DNA of 7,984 nt from Planctomycetota bacterium (GCA_023433825.1 JAEYTU010000633.1:1-7984), one strand, 5' to 3'; counted from the stretch's first letter, positions 1-6,127 are shown. The notes: a model not told the origin generated them from the letters alone. Program-made: numbers and translations.

Positions 1-833
1 CGTCGTACATGGCACCGGAGATCGTCGCCGAGGTGCTGCGCGATCCGTCCGGATTGCAGCTCGGCGGCCGCACGCAACCGATCACGGTCATGTTCGCCGA
101 CCTGTCGGGCTTCACGCGGATGGCCGAGCGAATGGCGCCGGCAGAGGTCGTCGCGTTCTTGAACGACTACTTCACGCGCATGGGCGATCACGTCATGGCG
201 CAGGCCGGCGTGATCGACAAGTTCATCGGCGACGCGATCATGGCGCTGTTCGGCGCGCCCGCCGTGCGCGCCGATCACGCGGCGGCGGCGTTGCGCGCGT
301 CGCTGGCGATGCTGACCGAACTGGACCGGCTGAACGTCGGACTCGTCGCCGACGGTCGCGCACCGCTCGGGATGCGAATCGGTCTGCACACCGGACCCGC
401 CGTCGTCGGCAACATGGGGTCGATCCGCCGCTTCGACTACACGGCGATCGGCGACACCGTGAACCTCGCTTCTAGGCTCGAGGGCGCCGGCAAGGCGTTC
501 GGCGTTCGGTGCCTGATCAGCGAGGCGACGGCGGCCAGCGTCGCCGACGAGTTCGCGTGCCGGCCGGTCGGGCGGTTGAAGGTCGTCGGACGCGACGCGC
601 CGGTCCGCGTCTTCGAGCCGATCGCGCGGCACGCCGATCTCGACGCGGCGCAACGCGCGCACCTCGCGGCGTTCGACGCGGCGATGGCGGCCGTCGAACG
701 ACGCGCGCCCGATGCCGTCGCACTGCTGCGCGCCGCGGCCGCGCTGCGTCCGAACGATCCGGTCGCGCAGTTGCACCTCCGACTCGCCGCCGACCCGGCG
801 TTCGACGGCGTTCTGGCGCTGGACGGCAAGTAG
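1..833 (+). CDS. Class III adenylate/guanylate cyclase, C-terminal part (5' end cut by window)
   Basis: Makes a cyclic nucleotide (probably cAMP) from the nucleoside triphosphate. The frame is open leftward through the window edge (Ser-Tyr precede the Met at 9), so this Met is probably internal. Residues are numbered from that Met. Residues 1-20 (APEIVAEVL..LGG) resemble the linker before the catalytic domain in CHASE2- or HAMP-type cyclases. The catalytic domain spans about 22-210: metal-binding Asp31 (FADLSGFT) and Asp75 (KFIGDAIMALFG), probable base-specifying Lys71 and Thr145, and transition-state Asn152/Arg156 in IGDTVNLASRLE. All catalytic residues are present, so the enzyme should be active as a homodimer. 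The Lys/Thr pair fits the class IIIb adenylate-cyclase type. Residues 215-270 form an Ala-rich, TPR-like helical tail. The sensor domain lies outside the window. It is followed 56 bp later by the SH3 gene on the same strand. Confidence 0.93.
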   Translation, partial: SYMAPEIVAEVLRDPSGLQLGGRTQPITVMFADLSGFTRMAERMAPAEVVAFLNDYFTRMGDHVMAQAGVIDKFIGDAIMALFGAPAVRADHAAAALRASLAMLTELDRLNVGLVADGRAPLGMRIGLHTGPAVVGNMGSIRRFDYTAIGDTVNLASRLEGAGKAFGVRCLISEATAASVADEFACRPVGRLKVVGRDAPVRVFEPIARHADLDAAQRAHLAAFDAAMAAVERRAPDAVALLRAAAALRPNDPVAQLHLRLAADPAFDGVLALDGK

Positions 834-889
834 CCGACACATCGTCTCGCCCCTACGCTCCCGCGCCGCTCCGCCACCCCCGCACATCC

Positions 890-1396
890 ATGCGCACCGT
901 CCGATCTCGCCGCGCCACGTTGGTCGTCGGCGCTCTCCCGATCCTCCTCTGCCTCGCCGCCGGTCCGAGCGCCCCCCAACAGGGTGCGACACTGACCGTC
1001 ACGAAGAAGGTCACCAAGCTGCGCGAGCAGAAGCGCATGCTGTCGACGGCCGTCGCCGAACTGAAGGAAGGCGACCGGCTCGTGCAGAACGAGAAGTCCG
1101 GCGCGTGGATCCGCGCGACGCGCGACCGCGTGACCGGCTGGATCCACCAGAGCGACGTCACCGAACGGCAGGACGTCCGGATGTCCGGCGAGGGCGTTCG
1201 CGAGAACTACTCGGCGTCGGACACGGCCGCGGCGCGCAAGGGCTTCAACCCGGAAGTCGAGAAGCGGTATCGCGAGACGAGCCCCGGACTGGCTGCGGCG
1301 TTCGCGATCGTCGACCGGATCCAAGGACGCAAGCCGAGCGAGGCGTCCGTCGCGACGTTCGTTCGTGACGGCAAGCTGCACGAGGAGGCGCGATGA
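890..1396 (+). CDS. Secreted bacterial SH3-domain protein
   Basis: A 168-residue exported protein. The chosen ATG at 890 gives a clear Sec signal peptide: a basic N-terminus (MRTVRSRR), a hydrophobic core at about 10-24, and likely cleavage near 28. Cys21 has Leu at -1, so it is not a good lipobox. Residues about 35-92 resemble a bacterial SH3 fold, ending in GAWIRATRDRVTGWIHQSDV, the usual W-x-x-V/A..GW(I/V) pattern. Residues 95-168 are charged, probably helical, and match no family I recognise. No Shine-Dalgarno is visible before the ATG (the upstream bases are C-rich), so translation may rely on a leaderless or atypical mechanism. The reading frame stays open upstream to 509, but that part lies inside the cyclase gene and is not real coding. 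The stop overlaps the start of the M48 protease gene (ATGA), which suggests co-translation and a shared role in the envelope. Its ligand is unknown. Confidence 0.85.
   Translation: MRTVRSRRATLVVGALPILLCLAAGPSAPQQGATLTVTKKVTKLREQKRMLSTAVAELKEGDRLVQNEKSGAWIRATRDRVTGWIHQSDVTERQDVRMSGEGVRENYSASDTAAARKGFNPEVEKRYRETSPGLAAAFAIVDRIQGRKPSEASVATFVRDGKLHEEAR
1382..1388 (+). promoter_or_regulatory. Shine-Dalgarno of the M48 protease gene, inside the SH3 gene
   Basis: GAGGAGG lies four bases before the ATG at 1393. It is the strongest ribosome-binding site of the + strand genes here and sits in the last codons of the SH3 gene. It fixes the protease start and supports coupled translation across the ATGA overlap at 1393-1396. 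Confidence 0.8.
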
Positions 1397-2286
1397 AGCG
1401 CAGCGTCGCCATCGTCGCCGTCGTTCTCGCGACGGCGCTCGCCGCCGTCGGCTGTCAGCAGATGATGCAGGCGCTCGAGGAATCGACGACCGAGGACACC
1501 GTGCTCGGCAAGAGCGTGCGCGGCGTCAATCGCGCGCGGAAGGCGTTCACCGACCTCGACCCGTCGGAGGAGCACTACGTCGGCCGCGCCGTCGCCGCGC
1601 AGATCCTCTCCGAGCCGCGCTACGTCGTGTCCGACGACCAGGCACTGCAGGACTACGTCAACTTGGTCGGGCAGGCGATCGTGACCGGTTGCGACGAAGT
1701 CCGGCACACGTTCGACGGCTACTCGTTCGCCGTCCTCGAGACCGACGAGGTCAACGCGTTCGCCGCGCCGGGCGGGACGATCCTGCTGACGCGCGGGATG
1801 CTCCGTCAGACGGCGAGCGAGGACGAACTCGCGGCCGTCCTCGCGCACGAGATCGGGCACGTCACCCACCGTCACGGACTCGCCGCGATCCAACAGGCGA
1901 ACTTGACCGAGGCGTTCCTCTACCTCGGCACCGCCGCTGCGCAGGCGACGATGAGCGAGCAGGACCTGCAGAAGTTGACGGAGGTCTTCGACAGTTCGGT
2001 GCAGGACGTCGTCAAGACGTTGGTCGTGAACGGCTACAGCCGCGAAGCCGAGACCGAGGCGGACGGCGCGGCCGTTCGCTACCTGACGGCGGCCGGCTAC
2101 GACCCCGAGGCATTGCAGCGCGTGCTGCAACGGATGGCCGGCACCGGCGGCGACGGTGGGTTCTTCGCGACGCACCCGGCACCGAGCGATCGGATGGCCG
2201 ACGCGAAACCGACGTCGAAGCCCGTCGATGCGGCCGTCGTCGCGCAGCGAACGGCGCGCTACCGCTCCGTCGTCAAGGCCGAATGA
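1393..2286 (+). CDS. M48-family zinc metalloprotease, predicted lipoprotein
   Basis: A 297-residue envelope protease of the M48 (BepA/LoiP/YcaL-like) group, which degrades or helps fold outer-membrane or periplasmic proteins. The signal peptide at 1-20 ends in AAVGC, giving a plausible though not ideal lipobox with Cys21 as the lipid site. The active-site helix is HEIGH (His152, Glu153, His156). The third zinc ligand is probably Glu220 in SREAETEAD, with Asp224 as the conserved nearby Asp. Upstream, NAFAAPGGTILLTRGML (121-137) is the usual M48 strand and substrate-edge region. THPAPSDRMAD (260-270) is the typical C-terminal motif. There is no TPR domain, so it is a compact single-domain form. 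It is translationally coupled to the SH3 protein. An SH3 partner could guide the protease to peptidoglycan or to a client, but that is inference. Its TGA stop is the first three bases of repeat copy A. Confidence 0.93.
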   Translation: MKRSVAIVAVVLATALAAVGCQQMMQALEESTTEDTVLGKSVRGVNRARKAFTDLDPSEEHYVGRAVAAQILSEPRYVVSDDQALQDYVNLVGQAIVTGCDEVRHTFDGYSFAVLETDEVNAFAAPGGTILLTRGMLRQTASEDELAAVLAHEIGHVTHRHGLAAIQQANLTEAFLYLGTAAAQATMSEQDLQKLTEVFDSSVQDVVKTLVVNGYSREAETEADGAAVRYLTAAGYDPEALQRVLQRMAGTGGDGGFFATHPAPSDRMADAKPTSKPVDAAVVAQRTARYRSVVKAE

Positions 2287-2406
2287 GAGGCTGTGAACGG
2301 CACGAGCCCACAGCCGCTCGGAATCATGCGCTGCGGTCGGCCAACGCGACGGACGCGCCAAGAGGCATCCGCAGCCGACCGCGAGACTTCGTCTCCATAA
2401 CTCTGA
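2284..2406 (+). repeat. Dispersed structured repeat element, copy A (between the M48 and MscS-CNB genes)
   Basis: First of two copies, close to 80% identical by hand alignment to the element at 3925-4042. It starts at the TGA stop of the M48 gene (TGAGAGGCTGTGAA, identical in both copies) and ends with AACTCTGA. Stem I at 2284-2320: GAG/CTC, one A-G mismatch, GGCTGTG (2289-2295) with CACAGCC (2309-2315), then GGC/GCC around ACGA. Stem II: GCGGTCGGC (2333-2341) with GCCGACCGC (2374-2382), perfect over 9 bp. Stem III: GAGAC TTC GTCTC (2383-2395). It fills most of the 138-bp gap before the channel gene. It could be a transcription terminator or processing element, a small mobile repeat, or both. 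It carries no reading frame of note. Confidence 0.8.
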
Positions 2407-2408
2407 GC

Positions 2409-2421
2409 TGACGCAGCGTCA
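2409..2421. promoter_or_regulatory. Perfect 13-bp palindrome just before the channel start
   Basis: TGACGCAGCGTCA has two 6-bp half-sites around a central A. It lies between the end of repeat copy A and the ATG at 2425, three bases from the start codon. It could be an operator or a small hairpin covering the translation start. There is no visible Shine-Dalgarno in this stretch. Short GC-rich palindromes occur by chance, so the assignment is tentative. Confidence 0.3.
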
Positions 2422-2424
2422 CCG

Positions 2425-3927
2425 ATGCCGCCGACCTGGGTCTGGATCCTCCTCGGCGGCGTCACCGCCTTCGTCGCCGCGAACTTCGGCGTTCGTGTCG
2501 CCGATCGCGGCAGCAAGGTGTTCGCCGGGCCGTTGCGCGCGCTGCGCAACCTGCTGATCCCGACGGCACTCGCCTACGCACTGATCCGGACGGCGACGGA
2601 TCTCCCGGACGACGCGACGACCGTCCGGCTGCTCGGCACCGCATTCGGCGTCTCGGCGATCTGGGTCTCGCTGTCGCTGCTGCGCGCACTCGCACTCGGC
2701 GTGCTGGTCGAAGAGCGAATGCGCGCGCGCGTTCCGACGCTGTTCGTCGACCTGGTCCGCGTGCTGCTCGTCGTGCTCGGCTCGGTGTTCGTCGTGGCTG
2801 GCGTCTGGGGCACCGACCTCAGCGGGCTGCTCGCGACACTCGGCGTCGGTTCGCTGGTCGTCGGTCTGGCGCTGCAGGACACGCTCGGCAACCTGTTCGC
2901 CGGTCTCGCGCTGATGTCGGAGCGCAGCGTCGCCGTCGGTGACTGGATCAAGGTCGGCGACCTGTACGGCGAGGTCGTCGAGATCACGTGGCGTTCGGTG
3001 CGGTTGAAGACGCGCGAGCACGACATGGTCGTCGTGCCGAACTCGACGCTCGGGAAGGAGAACATCTACAACTACAGTCGGCCGACGCGGATCCACGAGG
3101 CGAACAACGTGATCGGCTTCAGCTACGACGACCCACCGAACAAGGTGAAGCGGATCCTGACCCAGGTCGCCGCGTCGACGCGCGGTGTACTCGCGAAGCC
3201 GGCACCGAACGTTCGGACGATCCGCTACGCCGACTCGGCGATCGACTACGAGATCGAGTACTGCGTCGACGACTTCGGCCGGCTGGAGGACATCGAGAAC
3301 GAGTTGATGACGCAGGTCTGGTACGCGGCGATGCGGAACGGCCTGACGATCCCGTTCCCGATCCGCACGGTCTACAAGACCGAGGTCCCGCCGCCGAAGC
3401 GGCAGGACGCCGCGCAGAAGACGAAGAACGCGTTCACGCAGATCCCGGTGTTCGTCCCGCTGACGCCGGAGGAACTCGACGCGTTGAGCCACGACGCCGT
3501 GATCCAGACGTTCGCCGCCGGCGAGCACGTCGTGCACCAGGGCGATCCGGGCGACGCGCTGTACGTGATCCGCAGCGGCACGGCGCTCGTCCGCGTGCGC
3601 ACGCCCGACGGCGCCGATCGCGAAGTCGCGCGCCTCGCCCGCGGCGAGTTCTTCGGCGAGATGGCGTTGCTGACCGGCGAGCCTCGCAGCGCGACCGTCG
3701 TCGCGATCGAGGACTTGGAGACACTCGTCGTCTTCAAGGAGGCGATGCAGGGGCTGATGCAGCGCCGACCGGAGCTCGCGCAGGAGATCGCCGAGACCGT
3801 CGAAGTGCGCCGCCACGGGCTTCGCAGCGTCCAGGAGATGCGCGACGCACCGGCCGCCGAGCAAGCCGCCGTTCGCGATCGCGCCGGTCAGCTCGTCTCG
3901 CGAATCAAACGCTTCCTCGGGCTCTGA
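2425..3927 (+). CDS. MscS-family channel with C-terminal cyclic-nucleotide-binding domain
   Basis: A 500-residue inner-membrane channel of the MscS superfamily, of the bCNG-like architecture in which cyclic nucleotide binding modulates gating. Hydrophobic segments lie at about 5-25, 41-58, 68-94 and 107-128. The pore helix at about 132-165 contains GLALQDTLGNLFAG, the Gly/Ala-rich MscS TM3 pattern. The MscS beta domain follows: DWIKVGDLYGEVVEITWRSV (173-192), then VVVPNSTLGKENIYNYSRP (202-220). A cytoplasmic alpha/beta part runs to about 320. The CNB domain is at about 342-455, with phosphate-binding cassette FFGEMALLTGEPRSATVVA (409-427) in which Glu412 and Arg421 are the expected ligand contacts; Ser422 matches the position that is Ser in CRP. 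The charged tail ends in SRIKRFLGL. The start is fixed because TM1 begins at once; no Shine-Dalgarno is seen. It is flanked by the two repeat copies, and its TGA is the first three bases of copy B. Confidence 0.94.
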   Translation: MPPTWVWILLGGVTAFVAANFGVRVADRGSKVFAGPLRALRNLLIPTALAYALIRTATDLPDDATTVRLLGTAFGVSAIWVSLSLLRALALGVLVEERMRARVPTLFVDLVRVLLVVLGSVFVVAGVWGTDLSGLLATLGVGSLVVGLALQDTLGNLFAGLALMSERSVAVGDWIKVGDLYGEVVEITWRSVRLKTREHDMVVVPNSTLGKENIYNYSRPTRIHEANNVIGFSYDDPPNKVKRILTQVAASTRGVLAKPAPNVRTIRYADSAIDYEIEYCVDDFGRLEDIENELMTQVWYAAMRNGLTIPFPIRTVYKTEVPPPKRQDAAQKTKNAFTQIPVFVPLTPEELDALSHDAVIQTFAAGEHVVHQGDPGDALYVIRSGTALVRVRTPDGADREVARLARGEFFGEMALLTGEPRSATVVAIEDLETLVVFKEAMQGLMQRRPELAQEIAETVEVRRHGLRSVQEMRDAPAAEQAAVRDRAGQLVSRIKRFLGL

Positions 3928-3958
3928 GAGGCTGTGAAAGAGAGCTTACAGCCTCTCA
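3925..3958. terminator. Perfect 11-bp hairpin, possible bidirectional terminator
   Basis: Stem I of repeat copy B. The arms TGAGAGGCTGT and ACAGCCTCTCA surround a 12-base loop; one G-U and one A-U pair can extend the stem inward. It lies between convergent genes, where a two-way terminator is expected, and includes the stop codon of the channel gene. There is no T-run after it on either strand, so classical intrinsic termination is not certain. Confidence 0.45.
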
Positions 3959-4042
3959 GAATCATGCTTGGCGGTCGGCCAACGCGACGAACGCGACAGG
4001 ACGCATCCGCAGCCGACCGCGAGTTCGATCGTCGAACTCTGA
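3925..4042 (+). repeat. Dispersed structured repeat element, copy B (between the MscS-CNB gene and the convergent CorC-type gene)
   Basis: Second copy of the element at 2284-2406, same orientation. It again starts at the stop codon of the preceding gene. Stem I is a perfect 11-bp inverted repeat, TGAGAGGCTGT (3925-3935) with ACAGCCTCTCA (3948-3958). Stem II is GCGGTCGGC (3971-3979) with GCCGACCGC (4012-4020), the same arms as in copy A. Stem III is GAGTTCGA TCG TCGAACTC (4021-4039), longer and of different sequence from copy A but again perfectly paired. The longest identical blocks run 19-21 bases: the stem II left arm plus the following CAACGCGACG, and the stretch from GCATCCGCA through the stem II right arm to GAG. 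It fills almost all of the 124-bp gap between the convergent genes. Confidence 0.82.
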
Positions 4043-4051
4043 CCACCGCGA

Positions 4052-5323
4052 TCAGGCGCTGACGGTCGGCGGCATCGGCCGCAATCGCACCGTGCGAACG
4101 CGCCGCTGCGACGAGTCGATGATCTCGATCGCGGTGCCGTCGGGCAGTCCGAACCGTTCGCCCTTGTTCGGGATCCGCCCGTCGGCGAGATGCGTGCAGA
4201 GCCCGCCGACCGTGTACCAGTCGCCTTCGTCCGGCAGGTCGACGTCGAACGCGCGGTTGACGTCGCGGATCGTCATGTTCGCCTGGACGACGACTGCGCC
4301 ATCGGGCTCACGCCGCGTCGCGCCCTGCTCGATCGGATCGTGCTCGCTGAAGATCTCGCCGACGAGTTCCTCGACGAGGTCCTCGAGCGTGACGATCCCG
4401 GCCATGCCGCCGTGCTCCTCGAGCGCGATCGCCATGTGCGCGCGATTCTGCTGCATCTGCTGCAACAAGCTCAGCGCGGACAACGTCTCGGGCACGAAGT
4501 GCACCGGCCGCATCAGGTCGCGAACGACGACCGGCTCCGCGCTCCAGACCTTCGACATGACGTCGCGCCAACTCAGGTAGCCGAGCACGTTGTCGATCGA
4601 CTTCTCGTAGACCGGGAGGCGACGGTGCTTGTGTTTCAACATGACGTCGCGAACGCGATTCGCGTCGGCGTCGATCGGTAGCCCGACGACGAAGCGGCGA
4701 TGCACCATGACGTCGGCCGCCGACAGCGAACCGAAGTCGATCGCGCGCGACAGGATCTCCCCGGAGCCGGCGCGGACCGAACCGCTGCGCTCGGCCTCGT
4801 CGACCATGTGCTGGATCTCGTCCGGCGAGACACGCGCCTCGGTGAACGTCGTGCTGTCGCCGAAGACGCGCAGCACGAGGTTCGAACTCGCGGTCAAGAA
4901 CCACACCAGCGGCCGCGCGATCCGCGAGAGCTGCAGCAGCGGTCCGCCGACGACCAGCGCGTAACGCTGAGACGCGCGCAGCGCGAGCGACTTCGGCACC
5001 AGTTCGCCGAGCACGAGCGACAGGTAGGCGATGCCGGCGACGACGATGCCGAACGAGATGTCGTCCGCGCTGTCGCCGATGACCGGGACCCCTTCGAGCC
5101 ACGGCTGCAGGACCGGCGTCAGCATCTCGGGGAGCTGATCGCCGCCGTACGCCGCCGCCGCGGCACTGACGACCGTGATGCCGATCTGCACGGTCGCGAG
5201 GAACTGCTCCGGCCGCGCACGCAACCGTGACAACGCCTGCGCGCCGGCTTTCCCTTGTTGGACGAGTTCCTGCAGTTTGCTCTGCCGCAGGGACACGATG
5301 GCGATCTCGGCAGCGGCGAACAC
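4052..5323 (-). CDS. CNNM/DUF21-CBS-CorC_HlyC membrane protein (CorC-type ion transporter); true start probably upstream
   Basis: An inner-membrane protein of the CorC/CNNM family, linked in other bacteria to Mg2+/Co2+ and Na+ transport. The interval given starts at GTG 5323 (423 residues), the first standard start codon. The CNNM/DUF21 membrane domain at 1-185 includes FAAAEIAIVSLRQSKLQEL (2-20), helices at about 43-60, 90-107 and 122-152, and the hallmark LGELVPKSLALR (105-116). CBS 1 is at about 205-265, CBS 2 at about 268-325 (EEHGGMAGIVTLEDLVEEL). The CorC_HlyC domain at about 340-413 includes DEGDWYTVGGLC. The GTG cannot be the full start: it cuts the first helix. The frame continues upstream to a TGA at 5423-5425, encoding AILTVILVILGLTLLNGV, exactly the missing first helix, with no ATG, GTG or TTG. 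Start is probably ATC at 5371 (see separate entry). It converges on the channel gene. Confidence 0.92.
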   Translation of the reverse strand: MFAAAEIAIVSLRQSKLQELVQQGKAGAQALSRLRARPEQFLATVQIGITVVSAAAAAYGGDQLPEMLTPVLQPWLEGVPVIGDSADDISFGIVVAGIAYLSLVLGELVPKSLALRASQRYALVVGGPLLQLSRIARPLVWFLTASSNLVLRVFGDSTTFTEARVSPDEIQHMVDEAERSGSVRAGSGEILSRAIDFGSLSAADVMVHRRFVVGLPIDADANRVRDVMLKHKHRRLPVYEKSIDNVLGYLSWRDVMSKVWSAEPVVVRDLMRPVHFVPETLSALSLLQQMQQNRAHMAIALEEHGGMAGIVTLEDLVEELVGEIFSEHDPIEQGATRREPDGAVVVQANMTIRDVNRAFDVDLPDEGDWYTVGGLCTHLADGRIPNKGERFGLPDGTAIEIIDSSQRRVRTVRLRPMPPTVSA

Positions 5324-5368
5324 TCCGTTCAGCAGAGTCAGGCCGAGGATGACGAGAATGACGGTGAG

Positions 5369-5384
5369 GATGGCGACGGTCTCC
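5369..5384 (-). promoter_or_regulatory. Shine-Dalgarno and candidate ATC start of the CorC-type gene
   Basis: Reading the minus strand, GGAGA (5384-5380) is followed by an 8-base spacer and an ATC codon at 5371-5369, in frame with the CorC-type gene. Starting there gives a short leader and the complete first membrane helix. ATT at 5359 and CTG at 5341 are other non-standard options. ATC starts are very rare, so the spacing supports the choice but does not prove it. Confidence 0.4.
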
Positions 5385-5408
5385 GATTGCGGCGTGCGAA
5401 GGGCGGAG

Positions 5409-5414
5409 AGTATG
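5409..5414 (-). promoter_or_regulatory. Possible -10 box for the CorC-type gene
   Basis: CATACT on the minus strand matches four of six bases of the sigma-70 -10 consensus. It sits about 25 bases before the GGAGA, which would leave a leader of about 30 bases before the ATC at 5371. No convincing -35 box is seen at the expected distance. Confidence 0.25.
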
Positions 5415-5425
5415 GCACGACGTCA

Positions 5426-5628
5426 CCCGCCGTCCGAGCACGGACGCGCGGCGTGCACGTTTGTAGAGTCGCCGCACCCGCGCCGGGGTCAGACCGCGGT
5501 CCGACCGCGGATCCACCCGGCACGAGCGGCAGTCGGGAGATCGGAGGGCTGCCGGTCCGGCGTGTGCAAGACGCCACGCACACGACAGTCCATTTCGAGT
5601 TCGAACGGCCCCCCACGAGACGACGACG
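5426..5628. other. Divergent intergenic region between the CorC-type and DUF2892-type genes
   Basis: No gene is supported here. On the + strand, TAGAGT (5464-5469) is a weak -10 candidate (four of six) and would give a leader of about 150 bases for the gene at 5629. The leader holds GACCGCGG twice in direct orientation, 11 bp apart (5492 and 5503); the CCGCGG parts also form a hairpin (5494-5510), and GACCGCGGTC (5492-5501) is a perfect palindrome. Further on, CGTGTGC (5561-5567) can pair with GCACACG (5578-5584), or alternatively GGCGT (5559-5563) with ACGCC (5571-5575); the two pairings exclude each other. GGAGG at 5543-5547 has no suitably spaced in-frame start codon. Confidence 0.4.
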
Positions 5629-6069
5629 ATGATCACGACGACCGCCCACCGAGTGTCCGAGAACACGACCCCGGCCGCCGCCGCGCGGATTCGCGAAGCG
5701 ACGCAAGCGCGCATCGCGTACTTCGCGAAGCACCCCGATGCGATCCCGCGTCGCCTTCACGAACTCGACCGCGAATGGGACGTCGAACGCGTCCTCGAGA
5801 CCGGCTCGTCGTCGCTGACGTTGCTCGGCCTCGTGCTCGGAACGACCTACCGTCGGAAGTGGCTGCTGCTGAGCCTCGGCGTGCAGGCGTTCTTCTTCCA
5901 GCACGCGATCCAAGGCTGGTGCCCCCCGCTGCCGGTCCTGCGCCGCATGGGCGTGCGCACGGCGCAAGAGATCGAGGGCGAACGGTGCGTGCTGCGCCAG
6001 TTGCTCGCCGAGTCGACGTCGCGGCGCCATTCGCCGGAGGCGACCGACGCGCAAGCGAACGTCCGGTGA
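5629..6069 (+). CDS. Small YgaP-like / DUF2892-type transmembrane protein
   Basis: 146 residues. A soluble, helical N-terminal part (1-57) with IRRRLHELDREWDVERVLE-like content (IPRRLHELDREWDVERVLE at 39-57) precedes two membrane segments (about 60-73 and 78-94) separated by a basic turn (YRRKW). The motif GWCPPLPVLRRMG (96-108) follows, then a charged tail (EIEGERCVLRQLL). The arrangement of two short helices and a Gly-x-Cys-Pro motif matches the YgaP-like transmembrane domain (DUF2892). In YgaP this domain anchors a rhodanese; here no rhodanese is attached, so the function is unknown. Cys98 in the GWCPP motif is the obvious residue of interest. The ATG at 5629 is preceded by a weak purine stretch (GAGA, 5617-5620). 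Paired hairpins follow the stop, and it is probably a single-gene transcript. Confidence 0.72.
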   Translation: MITTTAHRVSENTTPAAAARIREATQARIAYFAKHPDAIPRRLHELDREWDVERVLETGSSSLTLLGLVLGTTYRRKWLLLSLGVQAFFFQHAIQGWCPPLPVLRRMGVRTAQEIEGERCVLRQLLAESTSRRHSPEATDAQANVR

Positions 6070-6075
6070 CCCATC

Positions 6076-6127
6076 GCGGCCCGCGATCGGGCCGCAGCTC
6101 AAGGTCTTCGCGCTGCGCGCTAAGACC
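6076..6127 (+). terminator. Two tandem hairpins after the DUF2892-type gene
   Basis: Hairpin 1: GCGGCCCG (6076-6083), loop CGAT, CGGGCCGC (6088-6095), a perfect 8-bp stem starting seven bases after the stop codon. Hairpin 2: GGTCTT-C-GCGC (6103-6113), loop TGC, GCGC-T-AAGACC (6117-6127), 10 pairs with one C/T mismatch. The position right after a stop suggests a terminator or RNA 3' end protection. No T-run follows either hairpin. Confidence 0.5.

Noticed and set aside
437..1381. Minus-strand open frame across the cyclase and SH3 genes
   Set aside because: It overlaps two well-supported genes; its composition is typical of an antisense shadow.
2419..3864. Long minus-strand open frame opposite the channel gene
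   Set aside because: It follows from the GC-rich codon pattern of the real gene. The product is Arg/Asp/Val-rich low-complexity sequence with no recognisable domain.
2284..4042. Integron attC sites (elements at gene ends with inverted repeats, flanking one gene)
   Set aside because: The core sites RYYYAAC and GTTRRRY are not found at the element ends, and the gene after copy B faces the opposite way. No integrase is visible.
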